DNA of 63,414 nucleotides from Bacteroidaceae bacterium (GCA_017480685.1 JAFUSD010000164.1:1-63414); one strand, 5' to 3'; positions 1-9,496 are shown, counted from the first letter of the stretch. Numbers and translations are program-made. Notes: generated by a model not told the origin, from the letters alone.

Positions 1-602
1 CCATACCATGTGTTGATGATTACCTGCTCGCGGCTTGTGGTGTTGAATGCCACACAAGTCTCTGAGTTCAGACCCAGTGCCTTGTAGTCTTCAACCTTTG
101 CCTTCGATGCGTTGTAGATTACGACGTTAGGCTCGAAGTTAGCCAGTTCCTCAGCTGTTGGCTTGATGAACATGTTCTCAACGAAGTGAGCCTGCCATGC
201 AACCTCAACGATGAAGCGAACAGCCAGGCGGGTAGCCTCGTTGGCACCGCAGAATGCGTCAACCACGTAGAGTTCCTTGTTTGAGAGCTCCTTGATGGCG
301 ATGTCCTTCACCTTGGCCCATACTTCCTCGCTCATTGGGTGGTTGTCGTTCTTGTAACCCTCAGTAGTCCACCACACCTTGTCGTGGCTCTGAGCATCGT
401 CGACGATATACTTGTCCTTAGGCGAACGTCCGGTGAAGATACCGGTCATCACGTTCACTGCTCCCAGTTCTGTCTCCTTACCCTTCTCATAGCCTTCGAG
501 CTTGGGGTCAACCTCTGCCTTGTAGAGCTCTTCATACGATGGGTTGTGAGCAATCACCTTACTGCCGGTGATGCCATACTTAGTCAAATCTAATGTTGCC
601 AT
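1..602 (-). CDS. pckA: Phosphoenolpyruvate carboxykinase (ATP), 5' part only
   Basis: Read from 602 leftwards, this frame is open to the window edge and gives about 200 residues starting MATLDLTKYGITGSKVI. It matches the N-terminal half of ATP-dependent PEP carboxykinase (oxaloacetate + ATP to PEP + CO2), including the segment GIFTGRSPKDKYIV that belongs to the substrate-binding part of this family. The active-site P-loop would lie further on, outside the window. The start is the first Met, and a -7 box on the minus strand lies at 666-673. In succinate-producing Bacteroidetes this enzyme usually works in the CO2-fixing direction (family knowledge). The gene is cut by the window end, not broken. 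Confidence 0.93.
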   Translation of the reverse strand, partial: MATLDLTKYGITGSKVIAHNPSYEELYKAEVDPKLEGYEKGKETELGAVNVMTGIFTGRSPKDKYIVDDAQSHDKVWWTTEGYKNDNHPMSEEVWAKVKDIAIKELSNKELYVVDAFCGANEATRLAVRFIVEVAWQAHFVENMFIKPTAEELANFEPNVVIYNASKAKVEDYKALGLNSETCVAFNTTSREQVIINTWY

Positions 603-665
603 GTCTGTTTTGTTATTAACCTTGTTATTATTTATTTATTTGAATTAATCAGCCCAAAAACAATG

Positions 666-673
666 CAAAGTTA
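666..673 (-). promoter_or_regulatory. -7 promoter box of pckA
   Basis: CAAAGTTA on the plus strand reads TAACTTTG on the minus strand, the Bacteroidetes TAnnTTTG consensus, 64 nt before the pckA start. No TTG is found 19-20 nt further upstream, so the -33 part is weak. Confidence 0.5.
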
Positions 674-861
674 CACATTATTCTTTATTACGCGCGCACA
701 TGATAATTGGTTTTTCACATTTCAGTTTTAGTTTTTTCATACATCACCTCGTTTGTCATACTGACTTTGCAACACTCCTCCTGCAACCTGTGTTGTGTAC
801 ACTCATTACCCAACGTCATTTGCGTGTATGTTATAATTCGGAGTGAGCGAGTAAGCAAGCC

Positions 862-914
862 GCCTTGCAGCTTTAAGGGAAAGAAACGCCTTGCAGCTTC
901 AAGGGAACGAAAAC
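862..914. repeat. 26-bp tandem duplication beside repeat array A
   Basis: The segment 862-887 (GCCTTGCAGCTTTAAGGGAA and following) is repeated at 888-914 with few changes. It directly abuts the 22-bp repeat array that begins at 915. The stretch 603-861 otherwise holds only the pckA promoter; I see no gene there. Confidence 0.7.
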
Positions 915-992
915 GAGGATATCCTCAACAGGTGTTGAGGATATCCTCGCAGGGTGTTGACGATATCCTCACAGGCCGTTGAGGATATCCTT
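915..992. repeat. 22-bp palindromic repeat array A (4 units)
   Basis: Four units of a 12-bp palindrome lie at 915, 937, 959 and 981, exactly 22 bp apart, with 10-bp spacers. Units 1 and 2 are GAGGATATCCTC, unit 3 is GACGATATCCTC, and unit 4 ends in CTT. The array lies between the 3' end of typA and the upstream region of pckA, both on the minus strand. Confidence 0.9.
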
Positions 993-1013
993 ACTGAAAT
1001 GTGATTACACAAG

Positions 1014-2819
1014 TCAGTTCTCTTTGTTCAGTTTCTTACGCTCGTTGTGGTCGAGCACTATCTTGCGGATGCGCATGCTCTTGGGTGTCACCTCCACATA
1101 TTCGTCGGCCTTGATATACTCCAGTGCCTCTTCGAGCGAGAGCTGTACGGGCGGTATGATTCGTGCCTTCTCGTCGGTGCCCGATGCACGCACGTTGGTG
1201 AGTTGCTTGGCCTTGGTGACATTGACCACGAGGTCGTTTTCGTGTACGTGTTCGCCTACCACTTGCCCGGCGTAGACCACATCTTGCGGCGAGATGAAGA
1301 ATTTGCCGCGGTCTTGCAGGTGGTCAATTGCGTAGGCAAAAGCCGTTCCGCCCTCGAGGGCTATCATGCTGCCGTTCACGCGGCGCACCATGTCGCCTTT
1401 GTAGGGCTGGTAGTCTTTGAAGCGGTGTGCCATGATTGCCTCGCCCTGACTGGCTGTGAGCACATTGGTGCGCAGGCCTATGATGCCTCGGCTCGGTATT
1501 TCGAACTCGATGTTGACGCGGTCGTCTTGTGCTTCCATCGAAATCATGTCGCCCTTGCGGCGGGTGACCATATCGATCATCTTGCTTGCCGACTCTTGCG
1601 GCACGTTGATGGTGAGTTCTTCGATGGGTTCGCAACGCTTGCCGCCAATCTCCTTGAAGATGACCTGCGGCTGTCCTACCTGCAGTTCGTAGCCTTCGCG
1701 ACGCATAGTCTCGATGAGGACTGAGAGGTGGAGCACACCACGTCCGCTCACAATCCACTGGTCGGTGGTGCCTTCCTTTTGTTCCACACGCAGGGCGAGG
1801 TTCTTTTCGAGTTCGCGCTGCAGGCGGTCGTGTATGTGTCGGGAAGTACAGAACTTACCTTCCTTGCCGAAGAATGGCGAGTTGTTGATAGTGAATAGCA
1901 TCGACATGGTGGGTTCGTCGATTGAAATGGTTGGGAGTGCTTCGGGGGTATCGAAGTCGCAGATGGTGTCGCCTATCTCGAAGTTCGACAATCCGATGAC
2001 GGCACATATATCGCCGCTGCCCACACTGTCGGTGGCACGGTGTCCCATTCCCTCGAATGTGTGCAGTTCTTTGATTTTGGTCTTCTCCTGGGTTCCGTCG
2101 CGATGGCAGATGGTGATGTTCTGACCAGAGCGCAGGGTGCCACGGTGCACGCGTCCGACTGCAATGCGGCCGGTGTAGGTGCTATAGTCGAGCGAGGTGA
2201 TGAGCATCTGCGGAGTGCCCTCGAGTTGCTGCGGAGCCGGTATGGTTGAGATTATCGTATCGAGCAGGTAGGTGATGTCGCCTGTCGGTGTTTTCCAGTC
2301 TTCGCCCATCCATCCCTGCTTGGCCGAACCATAGACAACGGGGAAGTCGAGTTGCTCTTCGGTGGCATTGAGCGAACACATGAGGTCGAACACCATCTCA
2401 TACACCTCTTCGGGGCGGCAGTTTGGCTTGTCAACCTTGTTGACCACCACCACGGGTTTCAGCCCTATCTCGAGTGCCTTCTGGAGCACGAATCGAGTCT
2501 GTGGCATAGGTCCCTCGAACGCATCGACCAGCAAGATACAGCCGTCGGCCATGTTGAGCACACGCTCAACCTCGCCGCCGAAGTCGCTGTGGCCCGGAGT
2601 GTCGATGACGTTTATCTTAACGCCCTTGTATACGATTGAAACATTTTTTGAGAGAATGGTGATGCCGCGCTCGCGTTCCAGCTCGTTGTTGTCGAGTATG
2701 AGTTCACCTGTCTGCTGATTCTCGCGAAAGAGATTACCTGCCAGCAGCATTTTATCGACCAAAGTAGTCTTGCCGTGGTCTACGTGTGCAATGATTGCAA
2801 TATTACGAATGTCGTGCAT
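1014..2819 (-). CDS. typA: Ribosome-associated translational GTPase BipA/TypA
   Basis: The 601-residue product has the usual length of BipA. GTP-binding motifs are clear: AHVDHGKT at residues 11-18, DTPGH at 73-77 and NKVD at 127-130, followed by EF-Tu-like domain 2, the EF-G-like domains and the BipA-specific C-terminal domain. BipA binds the 70S ribosome and helps 50S assembly and stress adaptation (family knowledge). The AUG at 2819 is the only sensible start because it puts MHDIRNIAIIAHVDHGK at the N-terminus. It follows rnhB on the same strand, but 262 bp of repeats and promoter separate them, so it probably has its own transcript. Confidence 0.97.
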   Translation of the reverse strand: MHDIRNIAIIAHVDHGKTTLVDKMLLAGNLFRENQQTGELILDNNELERERGITILSKNVSIVYKGVKINVIDTPGHSDFGGEVERVLNMADGCILLVDAFEGPMPQTRFVLQKALEIGLKPVVVVNKVDKPNCRPEEVYEMVFDLMCSLNATEEQLDFPVVYGSAKQGWMGEDWKTPTGDITYLLDTIISTIPAPQQLEGTPQMLITSLDYSTYTGRIAVGRVHRGTLRSGQNITICHRDGTQEKTKIKELHTFEGMGHRATDSVGSGDICAVIGLSNFEIGDTICDFDTPEALPTISIDEPTMSMLFTINNSPFFGKEGKFCTSRHIHDRLQRELEKNLALRVEQKEGTTDQWIVSGRGVLHLSVLIETMRREGYELQVGQPQVIFKEIGGKRCEPIEELTINVPQESASKMIDMVTRRKGDMISMEAQDDRVNIEFEIPSRGIIGLRTNVLTASQGEAIMAHRFKDYQPYKGDMVRRVNGSMIALEGGTAFAYAIDHLQDRGKFFISPQDVVYAGQVVGEHVHENDLVVNVTKAKQLTNVRASGTDEKARIIPPVQLSLEEALEYIKADEYVEVTPKSMRIRKIVLDHNERKKLNKEN

Positions 2820-2850
2820 ATATAATGCTTTTTACCTTAAATTGAGTACT

Positions 2851-2981
2851 CAAGAAACGCAAATCAAATATAACTTTGCAGTTTTCCGACTGCCCAAGAA
2901 ACACAAATCAAATGTAACTTTGCAGTTTTCAGACTGCCCAAGAAACACAAATCAAATGTAACTTTGCAGTTTTTAGACTGC
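2851..2981. repeat. Three 44-bp direct repeats, each with a plus-strand -7 box
   Basis: Copies start at 2851, 2895 and 2939. Each holds ATCAAAT(A/G)TAACTTTGCAG, so a TAACTTTG box facing the plus strand occurs three times upstream of typA, which is on the minus strand. No plus-strand gene follows, so these may be copied promoter fragments. Confidence 0.8.
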
Positions 2982-2989
2982 AAAGTTAC
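2958..2989 (-). promoter_or_regulatory. Inverted repeat carrying the typA -7 box
   Basis: GTAACTTTGCAGT (2958-2970) and ACTGCAAAGTTAC (2977-2989) form a perfect 13-bp inverted repeat with a 6-nt centre. The right arm holds CAAAGTTA (2981-2988), which is TAACTTTG on the minus strand and the likely typA promoter. The left arm is the last of the three plus-strand copies. Confidence 0.6.
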
Positions 2990-3081
2990 GAAATTATTGA
3001 AAATTAACAGCTGATAAACAAGGATAAATTCACAAATATGCGTGAAATTTAACTGTTGATACACGCTATGAACATCTACAC

Positions 3082-3687
3082 TTAAAACTGAAGCGGCAAC
3101 TGGGGGTCGGGCAACTGGCGGAACGTCACCCTGTGATAAGGCGACAATCCGAATTCTGCAATGGCCTTGCGGTGTGCCGGAGTGGGATAACCTGCATTGC
3201 GGTCCCAATGATACTGCGGATACTGCAGATGCAAGTCGGCCATGTAGTCGTCGCGGTAGGTTTTGGCAAGAATGCTGGCAGCCGCGATGGCAAGATAGGT
3301 TGCATCGCCATGTATGATTGTGGTATGCGGCACATCGCGGTAGGGAGTGAAGCGGTTGCCATCTACAAGCAGCGCCTGCGGCCTCACACTGAGCATGTCT
3401 ACCGCACGGTGCATGGCAAGTATGGACGCCCGCAGGATGTTGATTTGGTCAATTTCCTGAGCAGTACACGACGCCACAGCATAGCATATGGCATCGCGCT
3501 GTATCTCTTCGCGAAGGCGGTTGCGCTGATGCGCCGTGAGCTGTTTTGAGTCGTTGAGACGCGGATTGACATAGTCTGGCGGCAGGATGACCGCAGCAGC
3601 ATAGACAGGACCGGCAAGACAACCGCGACCAGCCTCATCAAGGCCAGCCTCTACAAGACCCTGGGTATAACATGATTTCAGATTCAT
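3082..3687 (-). CDS. rnhB: Ribonuclease HII
   Basis: The 201-residue product carries the RNase HII signature: [14 protein letters not shown] near residues 16-29 with the catalytic Asp17-Glu18, LLVDGN in the middle and [16 protein letters not shown] further on, which supply the remaining acidic residues. The enzyme cuts RNA in RNA/DNA hybrids and starts removal of single ribonucleotides from DNA. Length is normal for the family. It follows the DUF3108 gene after 51 bp on the same strand and could share its transcript. Confidence 0.96.
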   Translation of the reverse strand: MNLKSCYTQGLVEAGLDEAGRGCLAGPVYAAAVILPPDYVNPRLNDSKQLTAHQRNRLREEIQRDAICYAVASCTAQEIDQINILRASILAMHRAVDMLSVRPQALLVDGNRFTPYRDVPHTTIIHGDATYLAIAAASILAKTYRDDYMADLHLQYPQYHWDRNAGYPTPAHRKAIAEFGLSPYHRVTFRQLPDPQLPLQF

Positions 3688-3738
3688 AAAAACTTGTGCG
3701 GAGGTAGGTAAACAAAGAAAAACATGTGTGCCGGCATC

Positions 3739-4623
3739 TCACTTAATACGTGCTGTCTGAGCGTTGCGAATGCCCGTCCCACTGAGGAAATAAGCCTTGG
3801 CGGTGCCAAACTTGAGGTTGAAATCGATACGGATAGGCAAATGGTTGGCATCGTCGGTGATGTAAAAGCGAAGAAGTTCTTTCTCCTTCTTCTCCTTGTC
3901 GTTCAGAAGCGAGAACACAAGGCAGCGATAGGTGTGGCCATCGTTAGCCTTGAAATTCTCCTTGCCCTTGAAGATGAGGGTCTGCCGGCTGAGGCGCTTG
4001 CCACTGACCATGGGATAGATGGTGCGGCTGCCGGGGGTGAGCGATGAATAGTCTTTGGAACGTGCAAGCAACAAGATGTTGAGCATGTCGTTCACACAGT
4101 CGGTACTGGTAGACTGGGTATTTGACCACACACCGTCGGTATTGCGGAAACGCTGGCGCATATTGATCTGGCCATCAGAATAGTCATACCACACCTCGTC
4201 TACCGTGTAGCGCTTGCCCTCGAATGCTCCCTTACGGAAATAGAGAGGCTGGAGGTCGGGAGTGGTGTAACTGATGAGAGTATCACGCATGGGGAAGATG
4301 GCCTCACACGTTTTGTTTGACTTGAAGAGAATGTCAGTACGCAACGCCTTCTGTCCCTCGTATGTTGAATTTCTTACGCTGAAATGGGTTGAACCGACCT
4401 TCACCCACACAAATTTCCAGTTGAAATAAAGGTCGTAGGTGAGAGTCTCGCCAGGCAAGAATGCAGTATTGGGATAGGTACACTGAGCATCGGCCGATGC
4501 AGCAATGACAAAAAAAGAAATGATGAGAGCCAACACGCGGCTGGACTTGATATGTGAGAGGGAAGCAACTGGCACGCAGCATGCACGAAACCTACTTCCG
4601 TTTGTTCTTCTCGCGTTCTGCAT
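3739..4623 (-). CDS. Exported DUF3108-family protein
   Basis: The 294-residue protein contains the pattern of DUF3108, for example NTAFLPGETLTYDLYFNWKF just after the signal region. A long basic leader is followed by a hydrophobic stretch (LALIISFFVIAASADAQ) ending near residue 47, so it is probably exported to the periplasm. The AUG at 4623 overlaps the upstream gene by 32 bp; a GTG or TTG shortly before the hydrophobic stretch would give a shorter and more typical signal peptide, so the start is uncertain. Function in Bacteroidetes is unknown. The overlap suggests translation coupled to the Ig-domain lipoprotein gene. Confidence 0.85.
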   Translation of the reverse strand: MQNARRTNGSRFRACCVPVASLSHIKSSRVLALIISFFVIAASADAQCTYPNTAFLPGETLTYDLYFNWKFVWVKVGSTHFSVRNSTYEGQKALRTDILFKSNKTCEAIFPMRDTLISYTTPDLQPLYFRKGAFEGKRYTVDEVWYDYSDGQINMRQRFRNTDGVWSNTQSTSTDCVNDMLNILLLARSKDYSSLTPGSRTIYPMVSGKRLSRQTLIFKGKENFKANDGHTYRCLVFSLLNDKEKKEKELLRFYITDDANHLPIRIDFNLKFGTAKAYFLSGTGIRNAQTARIK

Positions 4624-6637
4624 TACGGTTCTTTATAGTTTTCTCTTTATCAGGTTTCTGCTTTGTAATCTTCTCGGGCTTTTGGCGATATATAGGCGTA
4701 GCAAGCGGATTCCAGTCCTGCGAGAGGTCCCATCCGGCACGCACCGTCAAAGCTCCGGGATAGTAGTACATGGATTCGGGCTGCATGCCGAGGTCTAAGT
4801 CGCCAGGATCCCATTGCCGGTTTTCGTTTCGGTCAACGAAAAGACGGAGGTAGTATGTGCCAGGCTGGACATAGAAAAACTCGGCCACATGGTCTGATGT
4901 ATAAACGGTCTTCACCGGCTTGTCGGCAGTGTTGATCAACTGAACGACAAGCGGACTGGCCTCCCTGGAGTCGATGCCGACCCTTATATACCCATAAGAG
5001 TCCTCACCTCTCACACGGATGGTCTGAGTAAACGCAGCGTTGCGCTTACCATATAAGTCGACAATGGCTGAGGTATCGACCGCTATCTCATACACCGAAT
5101 CGGGCTCCCACTCAGCAAAGAAGTAGTAAGAACCTGGATTGTTGTCTACCTGACGTATGATGTACGGACGCGGCAGTCTCAACGAATCAGACATCTGGAA
5201 AAAATGTATGCGCGACGTATCGAGCACCGCAACAGGCTGGTCTACCTTAAACACAGGATTGGCATCGGGGTCGAGCGAAGTGCCAGAGAACAGGATGTTA
5301 AGGAAATCCTCGGGCATGGGCGGTATGGAGTCGGATAAGAGCAGGGCTGTCTCGGCATCGAGCGAGTCGGTAGCCATTTCCATCTCTTCATTATCGCTAC
5401 CCCTGGCACTTCGCTTGCTTTCAGCCTTCACACGTCGACGCTCCGACTTCTGACGTTCACGATACTCCTTCAGCCACTCGTCATACTCGCGCTGGCGCAA
5501 CTGAGCCTGACGCTCACGACTGATTTTCGATACGAGGTCGAGCGTGTCGGTGATGAGCGAAAGCTGGCCGAGGGTGTCGGTACCCAAGAACCGAAGCGAT
5601 ACCGAGAGCGTATCGAGATTGTAGACGAGCGAGTCGCGCAGCCAATAGGTGATGGTGTCGTTGGTCGCATTTGCCCATATTTCGAAGGCATCGGTAGCAT
5701 CGAAGTTAAGACCCTCGATGACTGGCAGCGTGTCAGACTTGTTGGTGAAGTATAGTGTGAACTGCCATAAGTTAGGGCGCTCGGCTTTCAAGAAGAAACG
5801 TTCCGACGTTGGCGGATTGAATGCAAGCAGTGTGATGTCGTCGGGGAAGAAGTGTGTGTATGGACGCATCACAATGGAATCATAGTGGAGACTGTCGTGC
5901 CACACCGTGTCGGGACGGAGGTCGGGTTTGCAATATGGGACAAATAATCTTTCGGTAAAGGCAATCATCTCGCTCTTCTGTGAGAAGCTAAACGACTGGT
6001 CTTGGTCTTGCAGGGCAAAAATCTTGTAAGGCTTGCGTGCCAGACCCTTTATCACGAAATGTCCACGGCTGTCGGTGCGCGATATGCGCTCGAAAGGAAC
6101 AGAGGTGAACGTCGAGTCATCTGCAGGAACATAAGTCGAATCGTCATGCACATACAGCCCGACCATGATACCTTTGATAGGCTCAAGGTTGGAGGCATCG
6201 AGCACATAGCCAGACACCTGCATCGTGTCGATTGAGTCGCCTGTAGAGAATATGAAGGCATAATCGCCCATGGGGTTGCCCTCGTTGTTATCTTCTATTG
6301 CATCTGCAAAGTCTATGGTATATGTGGTTTGCGGTTGAAGCGAGTCGATAAGTTCCACTGTGATGCGGTGTCCTGAAGCAGATATCTCGGGGGCTTCGAC
6401 CTGGGGTGGAGATACCACCACCTTCTCTACGGCATTGTCAATTCGGATGTTTTCGTCGAACTCGAGCACAACCTTACGTGATGAAACATTTGTGGCCATG
6501 AGCTGTGGCGATGTATGCACAATGACAGGCGGTTTCTCGTCATACGGACCACCGTCGGGTGAGCCAATGTTGGCACAAGCTGCAATAAGCATTGCAACTA
6601 CCATAACTACCACTATATGTGCTCCTTTGACCTTCAT
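4592..6637 (-). CDS. Outer-envelope lipoprotein with Ig-like domain
   Basis: From the Met at 6637 the product has 681 residues. MKVKGAHIVVVMVVAMLIAAC gives a lipobox with Cys21, so it should be lipidated. Residues about 30-130 (PPVIVHTSPQ through DYAFIFSTGD) resemble the bacterial Ig-like domain of the SbsA/Big_5 type, and the next 100 resemble a carboxypeptidase-regulatory-like fold. The C-terminus is Lys/Arg/Glu-rich. An earlier AUG at 6658 adds 7 residues but lies inside a 21-bp tandem repeat, so I prefer 6637. Homologues are common in Bacteroidetes; their role is not known. The DUF3108 gene overlaps its end. Confidence 0.85.
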   Translation of the reverse strand: MKVKGAHIVVVMVVAMLIAACANIGSPDGGPYDEKPPVIVHTSPQLMATNVSSRKVVLEFDENIRIDNAVEKVVVSPPQVEAPEISASGHRITVELIDSLQPQTTYTIDFADAIEDNNEGNPMGDYAFIFSTGDSIDTMQVSGYVLDASNLEPIKGIMVGLYVHDDSTYVPADDSTFTSVPFERISRTDSRGHFVIKGLARKPYKIFALQDQDQSFSFSQKSEMIAFTERLFVPYCKPDLRPDTVWHDSLHYDSIVMRPYTHFFPDDITLLAFNPPTSERFFLKAERPNLWQFTLYFTNKSDTLPVIEGLNFDATDAFEIWANATNDTITYWLRDSLVYNLDTLSVSLRFLGTDTLGQLSLITDTLDLVSKISRERQAQLRQREYDEWLKEYRERQKSERRRVKAESKRSARGSDNEEMEMATDSLDAETALLLSDSIPPMPEDFLNILFSGTSLDPDANPVFKVDQPVAVLDTSRIHFFQMSDSLRLPRPYIIRQVDNNPGSYYFFAEWEPDSVYEIAVDTSAIVDLYGKRNAAFTQTIRVRGEDSYGYIRVGIDSREASPLVVQLINTADKPVKTVYTSDHVAEFFYVQPGTYYLRLFVDRNENRQWDPGDLDLGMQPESMYYYPGALTVRAGWDLSQDWNPLATPIYRQKPEKITKQKPDKEKTIKNRNAEREKNKRK

Positions 6638-6655
6638 TCCATTTCTGTTAAACCA

Positions 6656-6780
6656 CATTCCACATCTATTTGCTCACATTCCACATCTATCCACTCTTAT
6701 TCCAAGTCTATGGACTCTTACTCCACGTCTATTCAATCTTACTCCACGTCTATTCGATCTTACTCCACGTCTATTGACGA
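6656..6780. repeat. 21-bp tandem repeat between the GH3-family and lipoprotein genes
   Basis: About six units of 21 bp start near 6656, 6677, 6698, 6719, 6740 and 6761. On the plus strand they read like CTCCACGTCTATTCAATCTTA, more diverged towards 6656. They fill the whole gap between the stop of the GH3-family gene (6771) and the lipoprotein start, so they would form its untranslated leader. Confidence 0.85.
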
Positions 6781-8285
6781 TTCATCATCAGAAGTTCGTC
6801 AATATATTCGCGGCTGTTGCTCAGTCTCGGAATCTTGTGTTGTCCGCCAAGTTTTCCCTTGCACTTGAGCCATTCGTCGAACAGGCCCTCGCGTGCCTCG
6901 ACTATCTGTAGCGGTTGCAGGGTTATGTCCTTGTAGCGTTTGGCTTCGTAGTCGGAGTTGATGGCCTGCAGCGAACGGTCAAGAATGGTTGCAAAGTCGG
7001 CAACCGATGCCGGACGCTTGGCAAACTCTATGACCCACTGATGCCGGCACTGTGCATTGGATCCCATGAAGACCGGAGCGGCTGTATACTCACGCACTTG
7101 AGCTCCGGTTGCGATACATGCCTGTTCGAGTCCATGCTCTGCATTATCTACAATCAGTTCCTCGCCAAATGCGTTGATGAAATGCTTGGTGCGCCCGGTT
7201 ATGACAAACTTGTAGGGATTGGTATGGGTGAAGCGTATGGTGTCGCCTATGACGTAGCGCCATAGTCCGCACGATGTGCTGATGACCACAGCATAGTTTA
7301 CACCAGTCTTTACCTGCCATAATGGTATTGTCTTCGGGTTTTCGGTTCCGAACTCGCTCATGGGTATGAACTCGTAGAACACGCCGTAGTCTATCATGAG
7401 CATCATGGCAGGGTCGGTCAGGTCGGTCTGCACGCCGAAGAAGCCCTCGCTGGCGTTGTAGGTCTCCATGTAGTGCATGCCTGGCAGGGTTATGATGTTC
7501 TTGTATTGTTCACGGTAGGGGGTGAATGCCACTCCGCCATGGAAGAACACTTCGAGATTGGGCCATAGTTGGTCTATGCGGTCGCGGCCTGTGATGTCGA
7601 GCATGTGCTTCAACACTGAGAGCATCCACGAGGGAACTCCGCTTATGTTGGTCACATTTTTGTCGAATGCGAAGCGTGCGATTCGCTCGCGCTTTTCCTC
7701 GAAATCGCTGAGCAGTGCAATCTCTTTCGGCGGTATGCGTGTGAGGTTGACAAGCGATGGTACGTTTTCGATTAGTATGGCGCTGAGGTCGCCCACAAGG
7801 CTGTTAGGGGTGTTGAGGTTGGGTGCATGACTGCCGCCGAGAATCAGGCTTTTGCCTGCAAAGAGGCGGCTCTTGGGGTTGTTGCCGAGGTAGGCTGCCA
7901 CGCAGTCTGTGCCACCAAGGTAGTGTATGTTTTTCAGGCCTTCACGGCTTACTGGTATGAACTTGCTCTTGTCGTTTGTGGTTCCGCTCGACTTGGCAAA
8001 CCAGTTGACCTTGCCTCGCCACAGGACGTTGCTTTCGCCTTTGCGCATTCGCAGAATATATCCTTTCAGTTCTTCGTATGTGTTGATGCCTACATGGGTA
8101 GTAAAGTCGGAGTATTGTCTCAGGTCTTTATACCCGTGATTGCGTCCCCACTCGGTGTTGGCTGCCGCCTTGATGAGATAGCGCAGCACACTGAGTTGCA
8201 GTTCTTCGGCATGGTATTCATACCTGGACATTGCACGTCGGCGCCGTGCGAAATATAACTGATCTATGATTGGAGTAGGATTCAT
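6771..8285 (-). CDS. GH3 auxin-responsive promoter family (acyl-adenylating) protein
   Basis: The 504-residue product matches the bacterial GH3-like family, which shares the fold of acyl-acid amido synthetases. FAKSSGTTNDKSKFIPVS near residues 95-112 is the ATP/AMP-binding loop (SSGTT), and YNASEGFFGVQ further on is a second adenylate-binding segment. In plants such enzymes join amino acids to acids through an acyl-adenylate; the bacterial substrate is unknown. Its start overlaps the rnc stop by 4 bp (ATGA), so it is translationally coupled to rnc and belongs to the acpP-fabF-rnc transcript, which hints at an acyl substrate. Confidence 0.9.
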   Translation of the reverse strand: MNPTPIIDQLYFARRRRAMSRYEYHAEELQLSVLRYLIKAAANTEWGRNHGYKDLRQYSDFTTHVGINTYEELKGYILRMRKGESNVLWRGKVNWFAKSSGTTNDKSKFIPVSREGLKNIHYLGGTDCVAAYLGNNPKSRLFAGKSLILGGSHAPNLNTPNSLVGDLSAILIENVPSLVNLTRIPPKEIALLSDFEEKRERIARFAFDKNVTNISGVPSWMLSVLKHMLDITGRDRIDQLWPNLEVFFHGGVAFTPYREQYKNIITLPGMHYMETYNASEGFFGVQTDLTDPAMMLMIDYGVFYEFIPMSEFGTENPKTIPLWQVKTGVNYAVVISTSCGLWRYVIGDTIRFTHTNPYKFVITGRTKHFINAFGEELIVDNAEHGLEQACIATGAQVREYTAAPVFMGSNAQCRHQWVIEFAKRPASVADFATILDRSLQAINSDYEAKRYKDITLQPLQIVEAREGLFDEWLKCKGKLGGQHKIPRLSNSREYIDELLMMNRQ

Positions 8286-9487
8286 TGTGCTTGTTTGGTT
8301 TTGTCTTCAGCTTCAGGGGTTGGTTGTTGTCGCCTGGCTGATGGTCTTCTGCGCCTTGCCGTTGTTTTTTCTGGGTTTTCTGTCGTTGATTTCGGCTGCT
8401 CTGCCGGCTGTTCGCCTGCTTGCTTAGCTGGTTTTCCCGATGGTTTTACGGTTGCTGGCTTGGCCGGTTTCTCTGCTGGCTTGGCTGGTTTCTCTGCTGG
8501 CTTGGCTGCTTGCTCTGCCGGCTTGGCTGGTCGCTCTGCTGGCTTGGTTGGTCGCTCTGCTGGCTTGGTTGGTCGCTCTGTGGGCTTGGTTGGTCGCTCT
8601 GTGGGCTTTGAAGTTTTGTCTGCCTGCTTTGTATTCTTATCGGTTGCAGGCTTGGTTGCTGCCGGCTTGGAGGGGTTGTCGGCGGTGTTGGTGTTTCCGT
8701 TCACTCGGTTGTTGCGCATTTCCATGAGTTGGTTTACGAACCCTACATTGCTGCGCACTTTTTTGTATGCCGACTGTGCGGCTTGCTGGTGGCTTTCTTT
8801 CTTGCTGTATCCTGTTCCTTTACCGCATGACACGCCTTCGATTAGTACTTCTGAGAAGAACTTGGGTGCGTTGCCTCCTTCGTTTTTCTCGGCAGTGACT
8901 ATGAAGTCGAACTTGCACTGGTAGTGCTGGCACCACTCTATGAGTTTGCTCTTGAAGTTTTCTTCCTTGGCCGACATCTTGTCGATGTCGATGTATTTGG
9001 TGAAGATGCGTTCTTTCATGAATTGCATGCAGTAGTCGTATCCTCGGTCGAGGTATATGGCAGCAAAGAATGCCTCGAAGGCGTTGCCGTTCATGTAGCT
9101 GTTGTGTGCATTGCCTACGTGGTCTGAGTGTTTCACGAGTTTGTCGAGTCCGATGTTTACAGCCAGTTCGTTCAGTGTTTCGCGTTTTACTATCTTGCTT
9201 CGCAGTGTTGTGAGGAATCCTTCTTGCTGTCCTTGGAATCGTTCGTAGAGTACGTCGGCCACGACGGCACTGAGCAATGCATCGCCCAGGAACTCCAGGC
9301 GTTCGTTGTTCAGCACTCTGTTGCTGCCGCTTCGCTGTCGGCATGAGCGGTGCATAAGTGCCTGGGTGTAGATGCTTATATCATGTGGATAGAATCCCAT
9401 GATGTCGTACAATTTCAAGAAAGGCTCTTTATCCTTTCGGAACAAGAGCCTTATCTTGTCAATATAGTTTTTTGATTTTCTGTGCAT
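8282..9487 (-). CDS. rnc: Ribonuclease III with long low-complexity tail
   Basis: The first 245 or so residues are a normal RNase III: the signature NERLEFLGDALLSAVVADVLYE and a double-stranded RNA-binding domain ending near SYKK-type residues (SKKESHQQAAQSAYKKV). It cuts double-stranded RNA in rRNA and mRNA processing. The remaining ~150 residues are an unusual basic, disordered tail with about seven heptads such as TKPAERP and AKPAEKP and a final Arg-rich patch, encoded by a 21-bp repeat. It follows fabF after 9 bp and overlaps the GH3-family gene by 4 bp. The acpP-fabF-rnc order is common in bacteria. Confidence 0.95.
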   Translation of the reverse strand: MHRKSKNYIDKIRLLFRKDKEPFLKLYDIMGFYPHDISIYTQALMHRSCRQRSGSNRVLNNERLEFLGDALLSAVVADVLYERFQGQQEGFLTTLRSKIVKRETLNELAVNIGLDKLVKHSDHVGNAHNSYMNGNAFEAFFAAIYLDRGYDYCMQFMKERIFTKYIDIDKMSAKEENFKSKLIEWCQHYQCKFDFIVTAEKNEGGNAPKFFSEVLIEGVSCGKGTGYSKKESHQQAAQSAYKKVRSNVGFVNQLMEMRNNRVNGNTNTADNPSKPAATKPATDKNTKQADKTSKPTERPTKPTERPTKPAERPTKPAERPAKPAEQAAKPAEKPAKPAEKPAKPATVKPSGKPAKQAGEQPAEQPKSTTENPEKTTARRRRPSARRQQPTPEAEDKTKQAQ

Positions 9488-9496
9488 TATACGTGG

